Made by a program: the position numbers and the translations under genes. DNA of 31,003 bases, taken from NCBI GenBank assembly GCA_031551255.1, contig JAVBNW010000032.1, positions 1 to 31,003 of the forward strand. The letters run 5' to 3'. Source of the DNA: JAVBNW01 sp031551255. GTDB lineage: Bacteria; Bacillota; Clostridia; Christensenellales; UBA1750. Positions 1 through 9,210 of this stretch are shown one piece after another (within the stretch, counting starts at the first letter, position 1; the number at the start of each line of letters is the position of its first letter). A model generated the notes under the pieces. It was not told the origin of the DNA. It ran no database searches and was given only the letters and a program-made list of their open reading frames with translations.

Positions 1-30
1 CTGTCGGAATTCCAGGTGCGCTACAAGTAA
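1..30 (+). CDS. C-terminal end of an unidentified gene (partial)
   Basis: Frame 1 is open from the window edge and ends with TAA at 28-30, giving only the last nine residues (LSEFQVRYK). Nothing can be said about function. A GC-rich palindrome (57-72) and a strong hairpin (129-159) follow, as expected beyond a gene end. The call rests on reading frame and position alone, so it is weak. Confidence 0.35.
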   Translation: MSEFQVRYK

Positions 31-124
31 CGGCCCGGGGGTATAACGGCACGGGGGGGGTACGCGTACCCCTCGTGAGCCCCCCGCCGAGGAAACTCGA
101 CGAGGATAATAGTACGAACAGCCA

Positions 125-178
125 GAAAGGAACGCCGGGTACGGTGTGCCCGGCGTTCCTAAGACTGATGACAAAGTC
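125..178 (+). repeat. Outer inverted repeat, left arm
   Basis: This arm matches the reverse complement of 677-730 at about 42 of 54 positions, without gaps. It contains a perfect 11-bp hairpin (129-139 with 149-159) followed by GATGACAAA. It lies about 100 nt past the end of the partial gene, so it could also act as that gene's terminator, although no T-run follows. Confidence 0.75.
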
Positions 179-253
179 AACAATGAAAAAGAAAAGTGCG
201 GAAAACGGAAAGCATTGTGTTACGCGGCTCCTCTTGGGGCGCGGAGCCTGCCT

Positions 254-305
254 CAGTTCGCGAATACCGGCGCTAGCCTCCTAAGGTCGGCTACCACCGG
301 TCGCT
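254..305 (+). repeat. Inner inverted repeat, left arm
   Basis: This arm pairs without gaps with 426-477. The outer 15 bases are identical (CAGTTCGCGAATACC at 254-268 against its complement at 463-477), and the inner end matches again at GGTCGCT (299-305 with 426-432). The centre between the arms is GC-rich and includes further partial dyads. Confidence 0.7.
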
Positions 306-425
306 CACTGGCCTTCCCCCTCGCTGTTTGCGTACACCGCACGCGCTCGGCGTCGGGCCCCCGCATAAAAAGAGCCGGAGGGTGGCCGGAGCCCCCGACA
401 AACCGAAGGTTGGGTGGGGTGGAGT

Positions 426-477
426 AGCGACCCGCGGCAATCGACTTTAGTAGATTGCCACGGGTATTCGCGAACTG
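426..477 (-). repeat. Inner inverted repeat, right arm
   Basis: This is the partner of 254-305. Translated on the minus strand it reads QFANTRGNLLKSIAAGRYS, while the left arm on the plus strand reads QFANTGASLLRSATTGRS. The two arms have therefore diverged in a way that partly keeps the peptide, suggesting descent from a once-coding or widely dispersed repeat. Confidence 0.65.
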
Positions 478-676
478 CAAGAATGTACGGCCACAGGCTC
501 ATCCCGTCTAGTATGCAAGTCCGGCAGGAAATGACTAATGACATTGTGATTTCAGAGGATATGTCTTTACGAGAGGCCGTCCTACGCGATGCCGGATTGC
601 TTCATCTTCCATGCTTTCAAACAATTCGGCATGCAGTTGCCACGTCAAGGGCTTGCATGTGACGACGACAAATCAC

Positions 677-730
677 AGTTTGTCATCGCGCTGAGGAGCG
701 CCGGGCACGACATGCCCGGCGCTCCTTGCG
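677..730 (-). repeat. Outer inverted repeat, right arm, with hairpin
   Basis: This is the inverted partner of 125-178. It holds a perfect 14-bp stem (694-707 with 713-726, loop CGACA). A second small stem lies alongside (GACAAA 667-672 with TTTGTC 679-684). The large hairpin starts about 35 nt past the stop of the minus-strand gene at 761 and probably ends that transcript, though a clear U-tract is missing. Confidence 0.7.
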
Positions 731-760
731 AAAAGCGGCTCGTATGATTTCTCCATTGCA

Positions 761-1882
761 CTACGGCTTGACATCTTCCTCAACCACGATATATCCGGTG
801 ATGACTCCCGCCGCGTCGCGGGCAAACCAAACCTCCACGACGTCTTCGCGCATGTCCGCCCCCGACGACGACGACCAAATCACGCGCACCTCTGCCGGGC
901 CATCCGGCTGATCGCCGAATACGTCGTCCAGCATTCTGGTTACATTTCCCCCGCCAAACTCGGTATCGTATTCAAAATGCAGCATGCCGTCTTGATCGGG
1001 AACGAGCGTTTGGCGGGTGGCTTCGATCACCCTGCCGCCTTGGATCGGTTCGGGCGTGGGCTCAGGTTCTGCGCTCGGACCGGGCTCGTTGAGCTCTTTT
1101 AGGTATGCTTCGGCCTTTGCAGGGTCGGCCTTGGCCCTGTTCAAGGGCAGGTGAAACAGCGCGTTGACGCCGCCATATGCCTCGTTGCGGGTCATTTCCC
1201 CCGTCGCCTCGTCGTAATGAAGCGCGTCGATGTCATAGAACGAGGTGCGCTCGCTGGAAATCACGCATAGGTACGCGCCGCGGTCGGCAAATATTTCGAC
1301 ATCGTCGCACTGGATGAGGCGGTACTGCACGCCGTCGATCACGTCAAATGAATATCCCCCGCCCATCACCGCGATGTTGAAGCGCCAGGGCTCCAGGCCC
1401 TTCACCAGCGGCGACGCGAAGAAATCGATATATCCTTCTTCGTCAACATCGGGCATAGGCGAGCCGTCTTCCTTTTCGATGGTCAGCACCGCGTATGTCT
1501 TTCCCTCTTGGGCGCCCTGAAACTCGCCCGTCAAATCCTTGCCGGAAACCATGCCGTGCAGTATAACCTTGTATCCGCCGGTCGTCTGGGTTTCGTCAAT
1601 GAGAATCGCATCCGGCCCTTCAAACGCACCCGCCAGCACCGCAAAGCCCATATGCTCGGCCACATCCTTGGGGGTTAGCAGTTTCACCGCTGCAAACGCC
1701 GTGGCGGACAATATGATGATCACTGCTGCCGCGACGATGGCGGCATAGAACGTTTTCGCTCGTTTATGCATAGCAGTCCTCTCCTTAATCGCATTTTTCA
1801 CTCTGTGGTTCAACGTTTCGCCGGGCTCCGCCGAGGGCGAAAAAAACTGGAGAAGCGCCTGTTCAAAAGGGTCCTTACGCAT
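761..1882 (-). CDS. Membrane-anchored partner of the ECF sigma factor (putative anti-sigma)
   Basis: A 373-residue protein with a cytosolic N-terminus of about 44 residues, one transmembrane segment (about residues 45-66, FYAAIVAAAVIIILSATAFAAV region), a large exported domain and a Pro/Glu-rich linker (GPSAEPEPTPEPI). The start overlaps the end of the ECF sigma gene by 8 nt, so the two are translationally coupled. This arrangement is typical of an anti-sigma factor holding its sigma at the membrane. I recognise no catalytic motif, and the exported part, possibly a sensor, is of unknown family. The stop is TAG, and a strong hairpin follows within 35-70 nt. The role is inferred from topology and neighbourhood. 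Confidence 0.7.
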   Translation of the reverse strand: MRKDPFEQALLQFFSPSAEPGETLNHRVKNAIKERTAMHKRAKTFYAAIVAAAVIIILSATAFAAVKLLTPKDVAEHMGFAVLAGAFEGPDAILIDETQTTGGYKVILHGMVSGKDLTGEFQGAQEGKTYAVLTIEKEDGSPMPDVDEEGYIDFFASPLVKGLEPWRFNIAVMGGGYSFDVIDGVQYRLIQCDDVEIFADRGAYLCVISSERTSFYDIDALHYDEATGEMTRNEAYGGVNALFHLPLNRAKADPAKAEAYLKELNEPGPSAEPEPTPEPIQGGRVIEATRQTLVPDQDGMLHFEYDTEFGGGNVTRMLDDVFGDQPDGPAEVRVIWSSSSGADMREDVVEVWFARDAAGVITGYIVVEEDVKP

Positions 1883-2390
1883 GATAATCCGCCCATCCTT
1901 CCCTGATTCTTTGGCGGGCCCGGCTCAGCCGGCTCTTTACCGTGCCGATGGGCAGCCTGAGCGCGCGGCCAATTTCTTCAATGGACATATCCGCGGTGTA
2001 CATCATATAGAAGGGAATTCTCAACTTGTCATTAAGCGCTTCGGCGGCCGCCCGCAATGCCCGGCCTGTTTCACTTGCAACCAATATATCTTCCGGGGCC
2101 TGCGCGCCGGGCAAAAACGACTCGGCATCGGCAAAATCCATCGTAGGGGCTATTCGTTGGCGGCGGATATCCTTCCTGTACTTGTTTTTCCACAGGCGCA
2201 CCGCGATGCCCGCGAGATACCCTCCGGCGTTCCCCTCAGGGTCAATCCTCTCGCACAACTCGGCCGCCTTGAGAAACGTATCCTGGTATAGATCCTCCGC
2301 ATCCGCTCTGTTTCCCGCAAGCCTTAAGCAGAAACTGAACAGCATCTTGCCGTGCGCATCGACAAGGCCGTCCATGTGTGCAATCAGCAA
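1875..2390 (-). CDS. ECF-type RNA polymerase sigma factor
   Basis: A sigma-70-family ECF regulator. Region 2 is seen in the DAHGKMLFSFCLRLAGNRADAEDLYQDTF stretch (described here by its key DAEDLYQDTF core), and region 4 in MSIEEIGRALRLPIGTVKSRLSRAR, whose helix-turn-helix core is IGTVKSRLSRAR. The frame is open up to ATG 2426, but that ATG has no ribosome binding site. A TTG at 2390 sits 7 nt after AAAAGGGGG and an ATG at 2375 lies just inside, so I take TTG 2390 as the start. It overlaps the membrane-protein gene downstream by 8 nt. The target promoters are unknown. With region 2, linker and region 4 all present, it looks intact. Confidence 0.85.
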   Translation of the reverse strand: MLIAHMDGLVDAHGKMLFSFCLRLAGNRADAEDLYQDTFLKAAELCERIDPEGNAGGYLAGIAVRLWKNKYRKDIRRQRIAPTMDFADAESFLPGAQAPEDILVASETGRALRAAAEALNDKLRIPFYMMYTADMSIEEIGRALRLPIGTVKSRLSRARQRIREGWADYHA

Positions 2391-2408
2391 TGCGGCACCC
2401 CCTTTTAC

Positions 2409-2450
2409 GCGAATGGCCCTACGCATACTATTTGTCGCAGGCGCCGCTTA
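2409..2450 (-). promoter_or_regulatory. Possible autoregulated ECF promoter
   Basis: Reading the minus strand upstream of the sigma gene gives GGAACC followed about 13 nt later by CGACAAAT. The first element resembles the GGAAC -35 box of ECF promoters; the -10 match is poor. If used, transcription would start close to the ATG at 2426 and would favour the TTG start at 2390. Tentative. Confidence 0.25.
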
Positions 2451-2474
2451 GGTTCCCTATAAAAACGAAAATAA

Positions 2475-2502
2475 GCCGCGCGATGCTCATACAGCGCGCG
2501 GC
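2475..2502 (+). terminator. Hairpin with T-rich tail in the divergent region
   Basis: GCCGCGCG (2475-2482) pairs with CGCGCGGC (2495-2502) and is followed by ATTTCTTATT. It sits between two divergent genes, where no plus-strand transcript needs ending. It may act in the leader of the GH4 gene, or stop antisense transcription. On the minus strand the hairpin is also followed by a T-rich run. Confidence 0.4.
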
Positions 2503-2589
2503 ATTTCTTATTGCGCATTGTCAAAGAATCCGCTACTGTATAGGCAATGGAACAGAAAACGACATGCGCATCGACAAGGAGGCAGTACC

Positions 2590-3927
<1,338 letters not shown>

Positions 3928-3978
3928 CGCTATATGCTTTGAAAGGCACTATCCAAAAAACAGCAGACGAAACATAGG

Positions 3979-4005
3979 CAAAACGCCCGCTATGCGGGCG
4001 TTTTG
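3979..4005 (+). terminator. Bidirectional intrinsic terminator
   Basis: CAAAACGCCCGC (3979-3990) pairs perfectly with GCGGGCGTTTTG (3994-4005) around a TAT loop, with A/T flanks on both sides. It lies between the convergent GH4 and carbamate kinase genes and can end both transcripts. Confidence 0.85.
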
Positions 4006-4081
4006 CAATTGGGGGTGCAGGGGATGAAATTTCCTGCCGGGGTGTGGGGCGGAGCCCCATGCGTTCTTTTCGTCGGCGGCC

Positions 4082-5017
4082 CTACCCCTTGCGGATCACC
4101 GTGCCGGTTCTTCCGGCGATGCCGTCCCGCGCCTTTTCCAGCAGCGTGATCAGCGCATAGCGCCCCTCGCCGGATTCGGCAAACTCCACGGCGGCCTCCA
4201 CCTTGGGCAGCATGGAGCCCGGGGCAAACTGGCCGTCCGCCATGTGCCTGCGGGCGGTTCCTGTGCCCATTTCGCCCAGCCACTGCTGGTCGGGCTTGCC
4301 AAAGTTGATCGCCACTTTTTCGACCGCCGTTAAGATGATCAGGCAGTCGGCGCCGATCAATTGGGCCATCTTGCAGCTGGCAAAATCCTTATCGATCACG
4401 GCTGGAACGCCCTTTAAGTGGTTGCCCTGCTCAATGACCGGTATGCCGCCGCCGCCACACGCCACGACCACCTGGCCAGCGTTCACCAGCGCGCGCACCG
4501 TATCGATCTCGATAATCTCCTTGGGTCGGGGCGACGCCACGACGCGCCGGTAGCCGCGACCGGAATCCTCGACGATGCGGTCGCCTTTTGCGATGAGGAT
4601 GTCGGCCTCTTCCTTGGACATAAACGCCCCGATGGGCTTGGTGGGGGCCTCAAACGCGGGATCGCCCTCGTCGACTCCGACCTGCGTGAGTACCGTGGAA
4701 ACGGGCCGCGGAATGCCGCGATCGAGCAGCTCCTCGCGCAGCGCGTTTTGCAGGTCGTAGCCGATGTACCCCTGGCTCATCGCCACGCATACCGACAGCG
4801 GGGCCATGGTTTGCGTGGGATCGTTTTTTACATATTGCGTCATCGCCTTGTGGATCATGCCCACTTGCGGCCCGTTGCCGTGGGAGATGATCACCTCGTG
4901 CCCATCCTGAATCAGATCCGCGATGGCCTTGGATGTCTTCTTCACGGCGATCATCTGCTCGGGCAGGTTGTTGCCCAGCGCGTTTCCGCCCAGCGCGATT
5001 ACGATGCGCTTGCCCAT
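4082..5017 (-). CDS. arcC: Carbamate kinase (YqeA/ArcC family)
   Basis: A 311-residue amino-acid-kinase-fold enzyme that converts carbamoyl phosphate and ADP to ATP, ammonia and CO2. Family marks include IALGGNALG near the N-terminus, ISHGNGPQVG, GGGGIPV and the VIDKDFASCKMAQ segment. The start has AAGGAGGAG 5-6 nt upstream. It is the last gene of the ygeX-ygeY-ygeW operon. In this setting it should harvest ATP from carbamoyl phosphate made by the carbamoyltransferase YgeW rather than from arginine; no arcA or arcB is seen. The stop is TAG at the normal family length, which shows that TAG does terminate here. Confidence 0.93.
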   Translation of the reverse strand: MGKRIVIALGGNALGNNLPEQMIAVKKTSKAIADLIQDGHEVIISHGNGPQVGMIHKAMTQYVKNDPTQTMAPLSVCVAMSQGYIGYDLQNALREELLDRGIPRPVSTVLTQVGVDEGDPAFEAPTKPIGAFMSKEEADILIAKGDRIVEDSGRGYRRVVASPRPKEIIEIDTVRALVNAGQVVVACGGGGIPVIEQGNHLKGVPAVIDKDFASCKMAQLIGADCLIILTAVEKVAINFGKPDQQWLGEMGTGTARRHMADGQFAPGSMLPKVEAAVEFAESGEGRYALITLLEKARDGIAGRTGTVIRKG

Positions 5018-5060
5018 GTCGCTCCTCCTTCATAAAACTGCTGCCCCCAGCAAGGGCAAT

Positions 5061-5096
5061 GCCGGACGGCGGCCGTTTGCGGGGGTGCCGTCCGGC
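5061..5096 (-). other. Intercistronic hairpin between ygeW and carbamate kinase
   Basis: GCCGGACGGC (5061-5070) pairs perfectly with GCCGTCCGGC (5087-5096). No T-run follows on the minus strand, so it is probably a transcript-stabilising or processing hairpin rather than a terminator. Confidence 0.6.
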
Positions 5097-5115
5097 ATGC
5101 GGTGTTCTATGCGTC

Positions 5116-6312
5116 TTACTTCATCCAGCGAGCCGTGCCGGCGCTCTTAAGCGCCTTGAGGGTCGCAACGGGGTCCTTTTGCTTGCTCAGGAAGATCATC
5201 GCGGCGATGATATAGGGCTTATACGAAGCTTCCTTATAAAGCGGCGTGCGATAGCGGTCGAACACCGAGGCCTCCACCTCGCCGTCCACGCAGGATACGC
5301 CGTTGATGTCGGCGGGCAGGCAGTGCATGTACAGCGCCTTGCCGCCGTTGGTCGTCTTCATCAAATCTTCGGTGCAGCACCAATCCTTGTGGTTGGCGTT
5401 TTGCGCGAGCAGCTCCTTCTCCAGCGCCTTGATGCCCGCGTCGTCTCCCTCACCGTAGAGCACCGTGCGCTTTTCCATCGCGGCAAACGGAGCCCAGCTC
5501 TTGGGGTACACGATGTCCGCGCCGGCAAACGCCTCGGCCATGCTGTTGGTCTTTGTGAACTTGCCGCCGGACTTTTTCGCGTTGGCCGCTGCAACCGCCT
5601 CGACTTCGGGCATGACCTCGTAGCCCTTGGGATGCGCGAGGCTCACTTCCATGCCAAAGCGCGTCATCAGGCCGATGATGCCCTGCGGCACAGACCGCGG
5701 CTTGCCGTAGGAGGGCGAGTATGCCCAGCTCATCGCGATCTTTTTGCCCTTCAGGTTTTCCACCCCGCCGAACTCGTGGATGATGTGCAGCATGTCGGCC
5801 ATGGACTGGGTCGGGTGGTCGATATCGCACTGCAGGTTCACCAGCGTGGGCGTCTGCTCCAGCACGCCGTCGCGGTGGCCTTCGCGCACGGCCTGGGAAA
5901 CCTCGTGCATGTACGCGTTTCCCTTGCCGATGTACATGTCGTCGCGGATGCCGATAATATCCGCCATGAAGGAAATCATGTTGGCGGTTTCGCGCACGGT
6001 CTCGCCGTGGGCGATCTGCGACTTGCCCTCGTCCAGATCCTGCACTTCGAGCCCAAGCATGTTGCAGGCCGACGCAAACGAGAAGCGCGTGCGGGTGGAG
6101 TTATCGCGGAACAGCGAGATGCCAAGGCCGCTATCGAAGATCTTCGTGGAGATGTTCTTCTCGCGCATCGCGCGTAGCGCATCGGCGACGGCGTATACCG
6201 CGTTCAATTCGTCGTCGGTCTTTTCCCACGTCAGAAAAAAGTCGCTTTCGTACATGCCCTTGGAATCCAGCTTGGAGAGCTTTTCGATGAGCGCGTTGAG
6301 CTTCGTATCCAT
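5116..6312 (-). CDS. ygeW: YgeW-type carbamoyltransferase
   Basis: A 398-residue member of the aspartate/ornithine carbamoyltransferase superfamily, close to the length of E. coli YgeW (about 396). The carbamoyl-phosphate site is seen as DNSTRTRFSF, with HPTQSMADM and HCLPAD as the other conserved loops. E. coli YgeW is a carbamoyltransferase whose natural acceptor is not settled; a ureido derivative linked to 2,3-diaminopropionate has been proposed from context. I chose ATG 6312 because GGAG lies 8 nt before it; the frame is open further upstream but without a site. It is followed by carbamate kinase, consistent with phosphorolysis yielding carbamoyl phosphate. Confidence 0.92.
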   Translation of the reverse strand: MDTKLNALIEKLSKLDSKGMYESDFFLTWEKTDDELNAVYAVADALRAMREKNISTKIFDSGLGISLFRDNSTRTRFSFASACNMLGLEVQDLDEGKSQIAHGETVRETANMISFMADIIGIRDDMYIGKGNAYMHEVSQAVREGHRDGVLEQTPTLVNLQCDIDHPTQSMADMLHIIHEFGGVENLKGKKIAMSWAYSPSYGKPRSVPQGIIGLMTRFGMEVSLAHPKGYEVMPEVEAVAAANAKKSGGKFTKTNSMAEAFAGADIVYPKSWAPFAAMEKRTVLYGEGDDAGIKALEKELLAQNANHKDWCCTEDLMKTTNGGKALYMHCLPADINGVSCVDGEVEASVFDRYRTPLYKEASYKPYIIAAMIFLSKQKDPVATLKALKSAGTARWMK

Positions 6313-6371
6313 ATCGGCAACTCCTTTTTTGATCTTTATTACAAATTTATCGCAGCAAAACCGGGGTAAGC

Positions 6372-6411
6372 GCGACAGGCGCTCGGCGGTACCGCGGCGA
6401 GCACCTGTCGC
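6372..6411 (-). other. Intercistronic hairpin between ygeY and ygeW
   Basis: GCGACAGG (6372-6379) pairs with CCTGTCGC (6404-6411), and the stem continues inward with one mismatch (GCTCG with CGAGC). There is no U-tract. It is probably an mRNA stability or processing element, or a copy of a dispersed palindromic repeat. Confidence 0.6.
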
Positions 6412-6421
6412 TACATCGCAC

Positions 6422-7732
6422 TTACTCTGCGTACAGCGCCGGTACGGCCGCATACAGCGCGGCGCAGCGGACGAGATCTTCCTTCCAGGTCTTCTCGTTA
6501 GGGGCGTGAGCCTGCGCCTCGGCGCCCGGGCCAAAGCCTATGCAGGGGATGCCGTTGCGACCCATGATCGTAACGCCGTTGGTGGAGAATGTCCACTTAT
6601 CGGTGAGGGGCCGCGCCTTGCGCATCGCAAGCGTATCGGCGGGCCCCTGGCGCTCGCTGCCGAACAGGCCGTTGTGGGCCGCCTCCAGCGCATGGGTCGC
6701 CTTGTGATCCTCGGGGATCACCCATGTGGGGAAGTAGCACTCGATGGGATAGACAAGGCCCGTGTGGGACGGACGGTCGTATTCGTACATGGAAACCTTT
6801 ACGTCGTCGCCGTATTTCTTCACGGCGGGCAGCGCGCGAATCTCATCCAGGCAGCTTCCCCACGTTTCGCCGGCCGTCATGCGGCGGTCAAGGGACACGG
6901 CGCAGGAATCGGCAACCGCGCAGCGGCTGGGCGAGGTGAAGAAAATTTCGCTGGTGGTGATGGTGCCGCGGCCCAGGAAGCGGGCTTCTTTCCATTGGGG
7001 GTTGTACTTTTCGTCCAGCATCTTCACAAGGCCCTTGATCGGGCTAGCCTCAGAGGCGTCGTTCTCGTTCAAATCGCGGATGTTCTGGAGGATGTCGGCC
7101 ATTTTGTAGATGGCGTTGTCGCCGCGCTCGGGGGCCGAGCCGTGGCAGGAAACGCCCTTGACATCCACGCGGATCTCCATGCGACCCCTCTGACCCCTGT
7201 AGTTGCCGCCGTCGGTGGGCTCGGTGATCACCACGAATTCGGGTTTGACGCCCAGCTCCTTGATGATGTACTGCCAGCATAGGCCGTCGCAATCCTCTTC
7301 CTGCACGGTGCCGGTGACGAGCACGGAGTATTCGTCGGTGAACAGCCCCTTGTCCTTCATGATCTTCGCGCCATACACCGCCGAAACGATGCCGCCCAGC
7401 TGATCGGAGGTTCCGCGGCCGCCGATCTCTATATCGTCTTCGTAGCCCTCGTAGGGATCAAACTTCCAGTTGGCCCGGTTGCCGATGCCGACGGTGTCGA
7501 TGTGCGCGTCAAAGGCAATCAGCTTTTTACCGGTGCCGACATAGCCCAGAATGTTGCCCATCGGATCGATCTGAACGCGGTCGAAGCCTACCTTTTTCAT
7601 TTCCTGCTCGATGCGCGCAATGACTCCCGCCTCGCCGCAGCTTTCGCCGGGAATACGCACCAGGTCGCGCAGGAACTACGTCATATCAGCCTTGTAACCT
7701 TCCGCCGCCGAAACGATGCCCTTAAAATCCAT
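6422..7732 (-). CDS. ygeY: YgeY-family M20 metallopeptidase, interrupted by an in-frame TAG
   Basis: This is an M20-family amidohydrolase/deacetylase of the YgeY type. Metal-site motifs are FDAHIDTVG, GRGTSDQLGG, QEEDCDG, TEPTDG and a late His in AQAHAPNE. The natural start is ATG 7732, 8 nt after GGGGG, giving MDFKGIVSAAEGYKADMT. Codon 19 is TAG (7676-7678), and the same frame then continues FLRDLVRIPGESCGE, which matches the usual YgeY N-terminus. Without readthrough, only a GTG at 7660 with no good binding site could start a protein (412 residues), lacking about 24 N-terminal residues. So this is either a nonsense mutation, a sequencing error or a readthrough codon. In the pathway YgeY is thought to act on a substrate upstream of YgeX. 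Confidence 0.85.
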
Positions 7733-7771
7733 GACCGCGTCCCCCTTACTTTCTTAAACCGTATCGCTTGC

Positions 7772-8983
7772 TCATTCGCTCTGGCTGGAACCGTTCCACA
7801 CGATGCTTCTGAAGCTGTCCGGGTCGGTATCTCCCTCGGTGGAGAACATCAGCACGCGGCTCTGGCCGCTTAAACCAATCGCATCCCTAAGGCTCTTGTA
7901 ATCGTCGCCCTCCATCAGCGTTGCGAGGAGCCCCATGCCCACCGCGCCGCTCTCGCCGGAAATCACCTGCGCATCCCCATGAAGCGGGGCGGCAAGCATA
8001 CGCATGCCCTTGGCTGCCAGCCAATCCGGGCACGATACGAAGATCGCCGCGTGATTGCGCAGGATATCCCACGAAATCGTGTTGGCCTCGCCGCACGCAA
8101 GCCCCGCCATGATGGTGATAAGATCGCCTTCCACCGCCCTGGGCTTGCCGTCGGCCGCAAGCGCGCTGCGGTACAGGCAGTCCGCCGCCTGCGCCTCCAT
8201 GACAACCACGGTGGGCGGGTTGTCGGGGTATAGGTTGGCAAAGTAGCCCTGCACCGCCCCGGCCAGCGAGCCTACGCCCGCCTGGATGAAGATGTGCGTA
8301 GGCCTTTGCACATCCATATCCGCAAGCTGCTCCGCCGCTTCGGCCGCCATGGTGCCGTAGCCCTGCATGATCCACGCGGGAATCTCTTCGTAGCCTTCCC
8401 ACGCGGTATCCTGCACCACGACGCCGCGCGGAGTTACCGCAGCTTCGGCCGCCGCCATGCGTACGCACTCGTCGTAGTTGACCTCTTGGATCGTGACCTT
8501 CGCGCCTTCCTTGGCGATGTTGTCAAAGCGTGGCTTCGTGCTGCCCTTGGGCATATATACCACGGACTTTTGCCCGAGCTTGTTGGCCGCCCACGCGACG
8601 CCTCTGCCGTGGTTGCCGTCGGTGGCGGTAAAGAACGTGGCCTGGCCGAATTCCTTGCGCAGGTTCTGCGACGTGAGGTATTCGTAGTCCACCTCGGAGA
8701 TGTCCTTGTCAAGCTCGCCGGCAATATAGCGCCCCATCGCGTACGAGCCGCCGAGGACTTTAAAGGCGTTCAGGCCAAAGCGGTAGGACTCGTCCTTTAC
8801 GTACACGCCCTTTACGCCCAGGTAATCCGCCATATTCGTAAGCGCTACCAGCGGCGTTTCGGCATATTGAGGAAAGCTCTTGTAAAAAGCCCGCGCGCCT
8901 GCGATGTTGTCCACCGACATGATTTCCAAGAAAGAATCCTCGCTCTTCGTCATGCGGTTGGCCGTCCACTTAATGCCCTGCAT
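7772..8983 (-). CDS. ygeX: 2,3-Diaminopropionate ammonia-lyase (YgeX)
   Basis: A 403-residue fold-type II PLP enzyme that splits 2,3-diaminopropionate to pyruvate and two ammonia. The PLP lysine lies in RFGLNAFKVLGG and is preceded by VKDES; TATDGNHGRGVAW is the Asn loop that holds the cofactor; the Gly-rich phosphate loop follows in the FIQAGVGSLAGAV region. The start at 8983 has GGGAGG 8 nt upstream, while the in-frame ATG at 9046 does not. It is the first gene of ygeX-ygeY-ygeW-carbamate kinase, with a promoter at 9045-9072. It is likely the step that turns purine carbon into pyruvate. Confidence 0.93.
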   Translation of the reverse strand: MQGIKWTANRMTKSEDSFLEIMSVDNIAGARAFYKSFPQYAETPLVALTNMADYLGVKGVYVKDESYRFGLNAFKVLGGSYAMGRYIAGELDKDISEVDYEYLTSQNLRKEFGQATFFTATDGNHGRGVAWAANKLGQKSVVYMPKGSTKPRFDNIAKEGAKVTIQEVNYDECVRMAAAEAAVTPRGVVVQDTAWEGYEEIPAWIMQGYGTMAAEAAEQLADMDVQRPTHIFIQAGVGSLAGAVQGYFANLYPDNPPTVVVMEAQAADCLYRSALAADGKPRAVEGDLITIMAGLACGEANTISWDILRNHAAIFVSCPDWLAAKGMRMLAAPLHGDAQVISGESGAVGMGLLATLMEGDDYKSLRDAIGLSGQSRVLMFSTEGDTDPDSFRSIVWNGSSQSE

Positions 8984-9044
8984 ACCCGTCGCCTCCCATC
9001 GATCTCGTAAGCCATGCGCCGCTGTTCTTACTGTGTATGGCTTC

Positions 9045-9072
9045 ATGATAACAGTTTTCTAGCAAAAGTCAA
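9045..9072 (-). promoter_or_regulatory. Promoter of the ygeX operon
   Basis: On the minus strand, TTGACT (9067-9072) and TATCAT (9045-9050) are separated by 16 bp. Transcription would start near 9038, leaving a leader of about 55 nt before ygeX. Confidence 0.65.
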
Positions 9073-9119
9073 TGGATTTCAAAAAATTATTTTTTATATA
9101 TAAATTTATTTCTGAATAT

Positions 9120-9139
9120 TGGAATTATGGTGCATTCCA
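9120..9139. promoter_or_regulatory. Dyad TGGAAT-N8-ATTCCA next to the xdh promoter
   Basis: The perfect 6-bp inverted repeat (9120-9125 with 9134-9139) ends exactly at the -35 box of the xanthine dehydrogenase promoter. This is a position typical of an activator site. The AT-rich tract 9080-9118 lies beside it. The regulator is unknown; the YheO-type protein at 20865 is one candidate. Confidence 0.4.
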
Positions 9140-9168
9140 TTGCCTTTTGCCCCTATCTATGCTAGGAT
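9140..9168 (+). promoter_or_regulatory. Promoter of the xdh-mocA operon
   Basis: TTGCCT (9140-9145) and TAGGAT (9163-9168) lie 17 bp apart, giving a start near 9175 and a short leader. It is divergent from the ygeX promoter, about 100 bp away, so shared control is likely. Confidence 0.6.
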
Positions 9169-9210
9169 AAACGCAGAGGTATGCGACGATTTCCGGAGGA
9201 GGATGCCCTA

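Larger units (their letters stand above)
31..760. other. Repeat-rich stretch without a convincing gene
   Basis: No reading frame here has a credible start, ribosome binding site and protein-like sequence. The stretch contains a perfect 16-bp palindrome (57-72, GGGGTACGCGTACCCC), a hairpin at 129-159, another at 694-726, and two nested long inverted repeats (125-178 with 677-730; 254-305 with 426-477). Short open frames on both strands across 146-480 encode similar peptides (QFANT...LL..) only because the inner repeat is inverted. It may be a decayed mobile element or a group of dispersed repeats. Confidence 0.6.

Noticed and set aside
146..480. Overlapping open frames on both strands (93 and 75 residues)
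   Set aside because: They arise from the inverted repeat, have no ribosome binding sites and low-complexity, arginine/proline-rich sequence.
414..662. 82-residue plus-strand frame
   Set aside because: It crosses an inverted-repeat arm, has no convincing ribosome binding site and no recognisable protein pattern.
2518..2589. Upstream in-frame start for the GH4 gene
   Set aside because: The extra 24 residues precede the normal family N-terminus, and AAGGAGG fits only the ATG at 2590.
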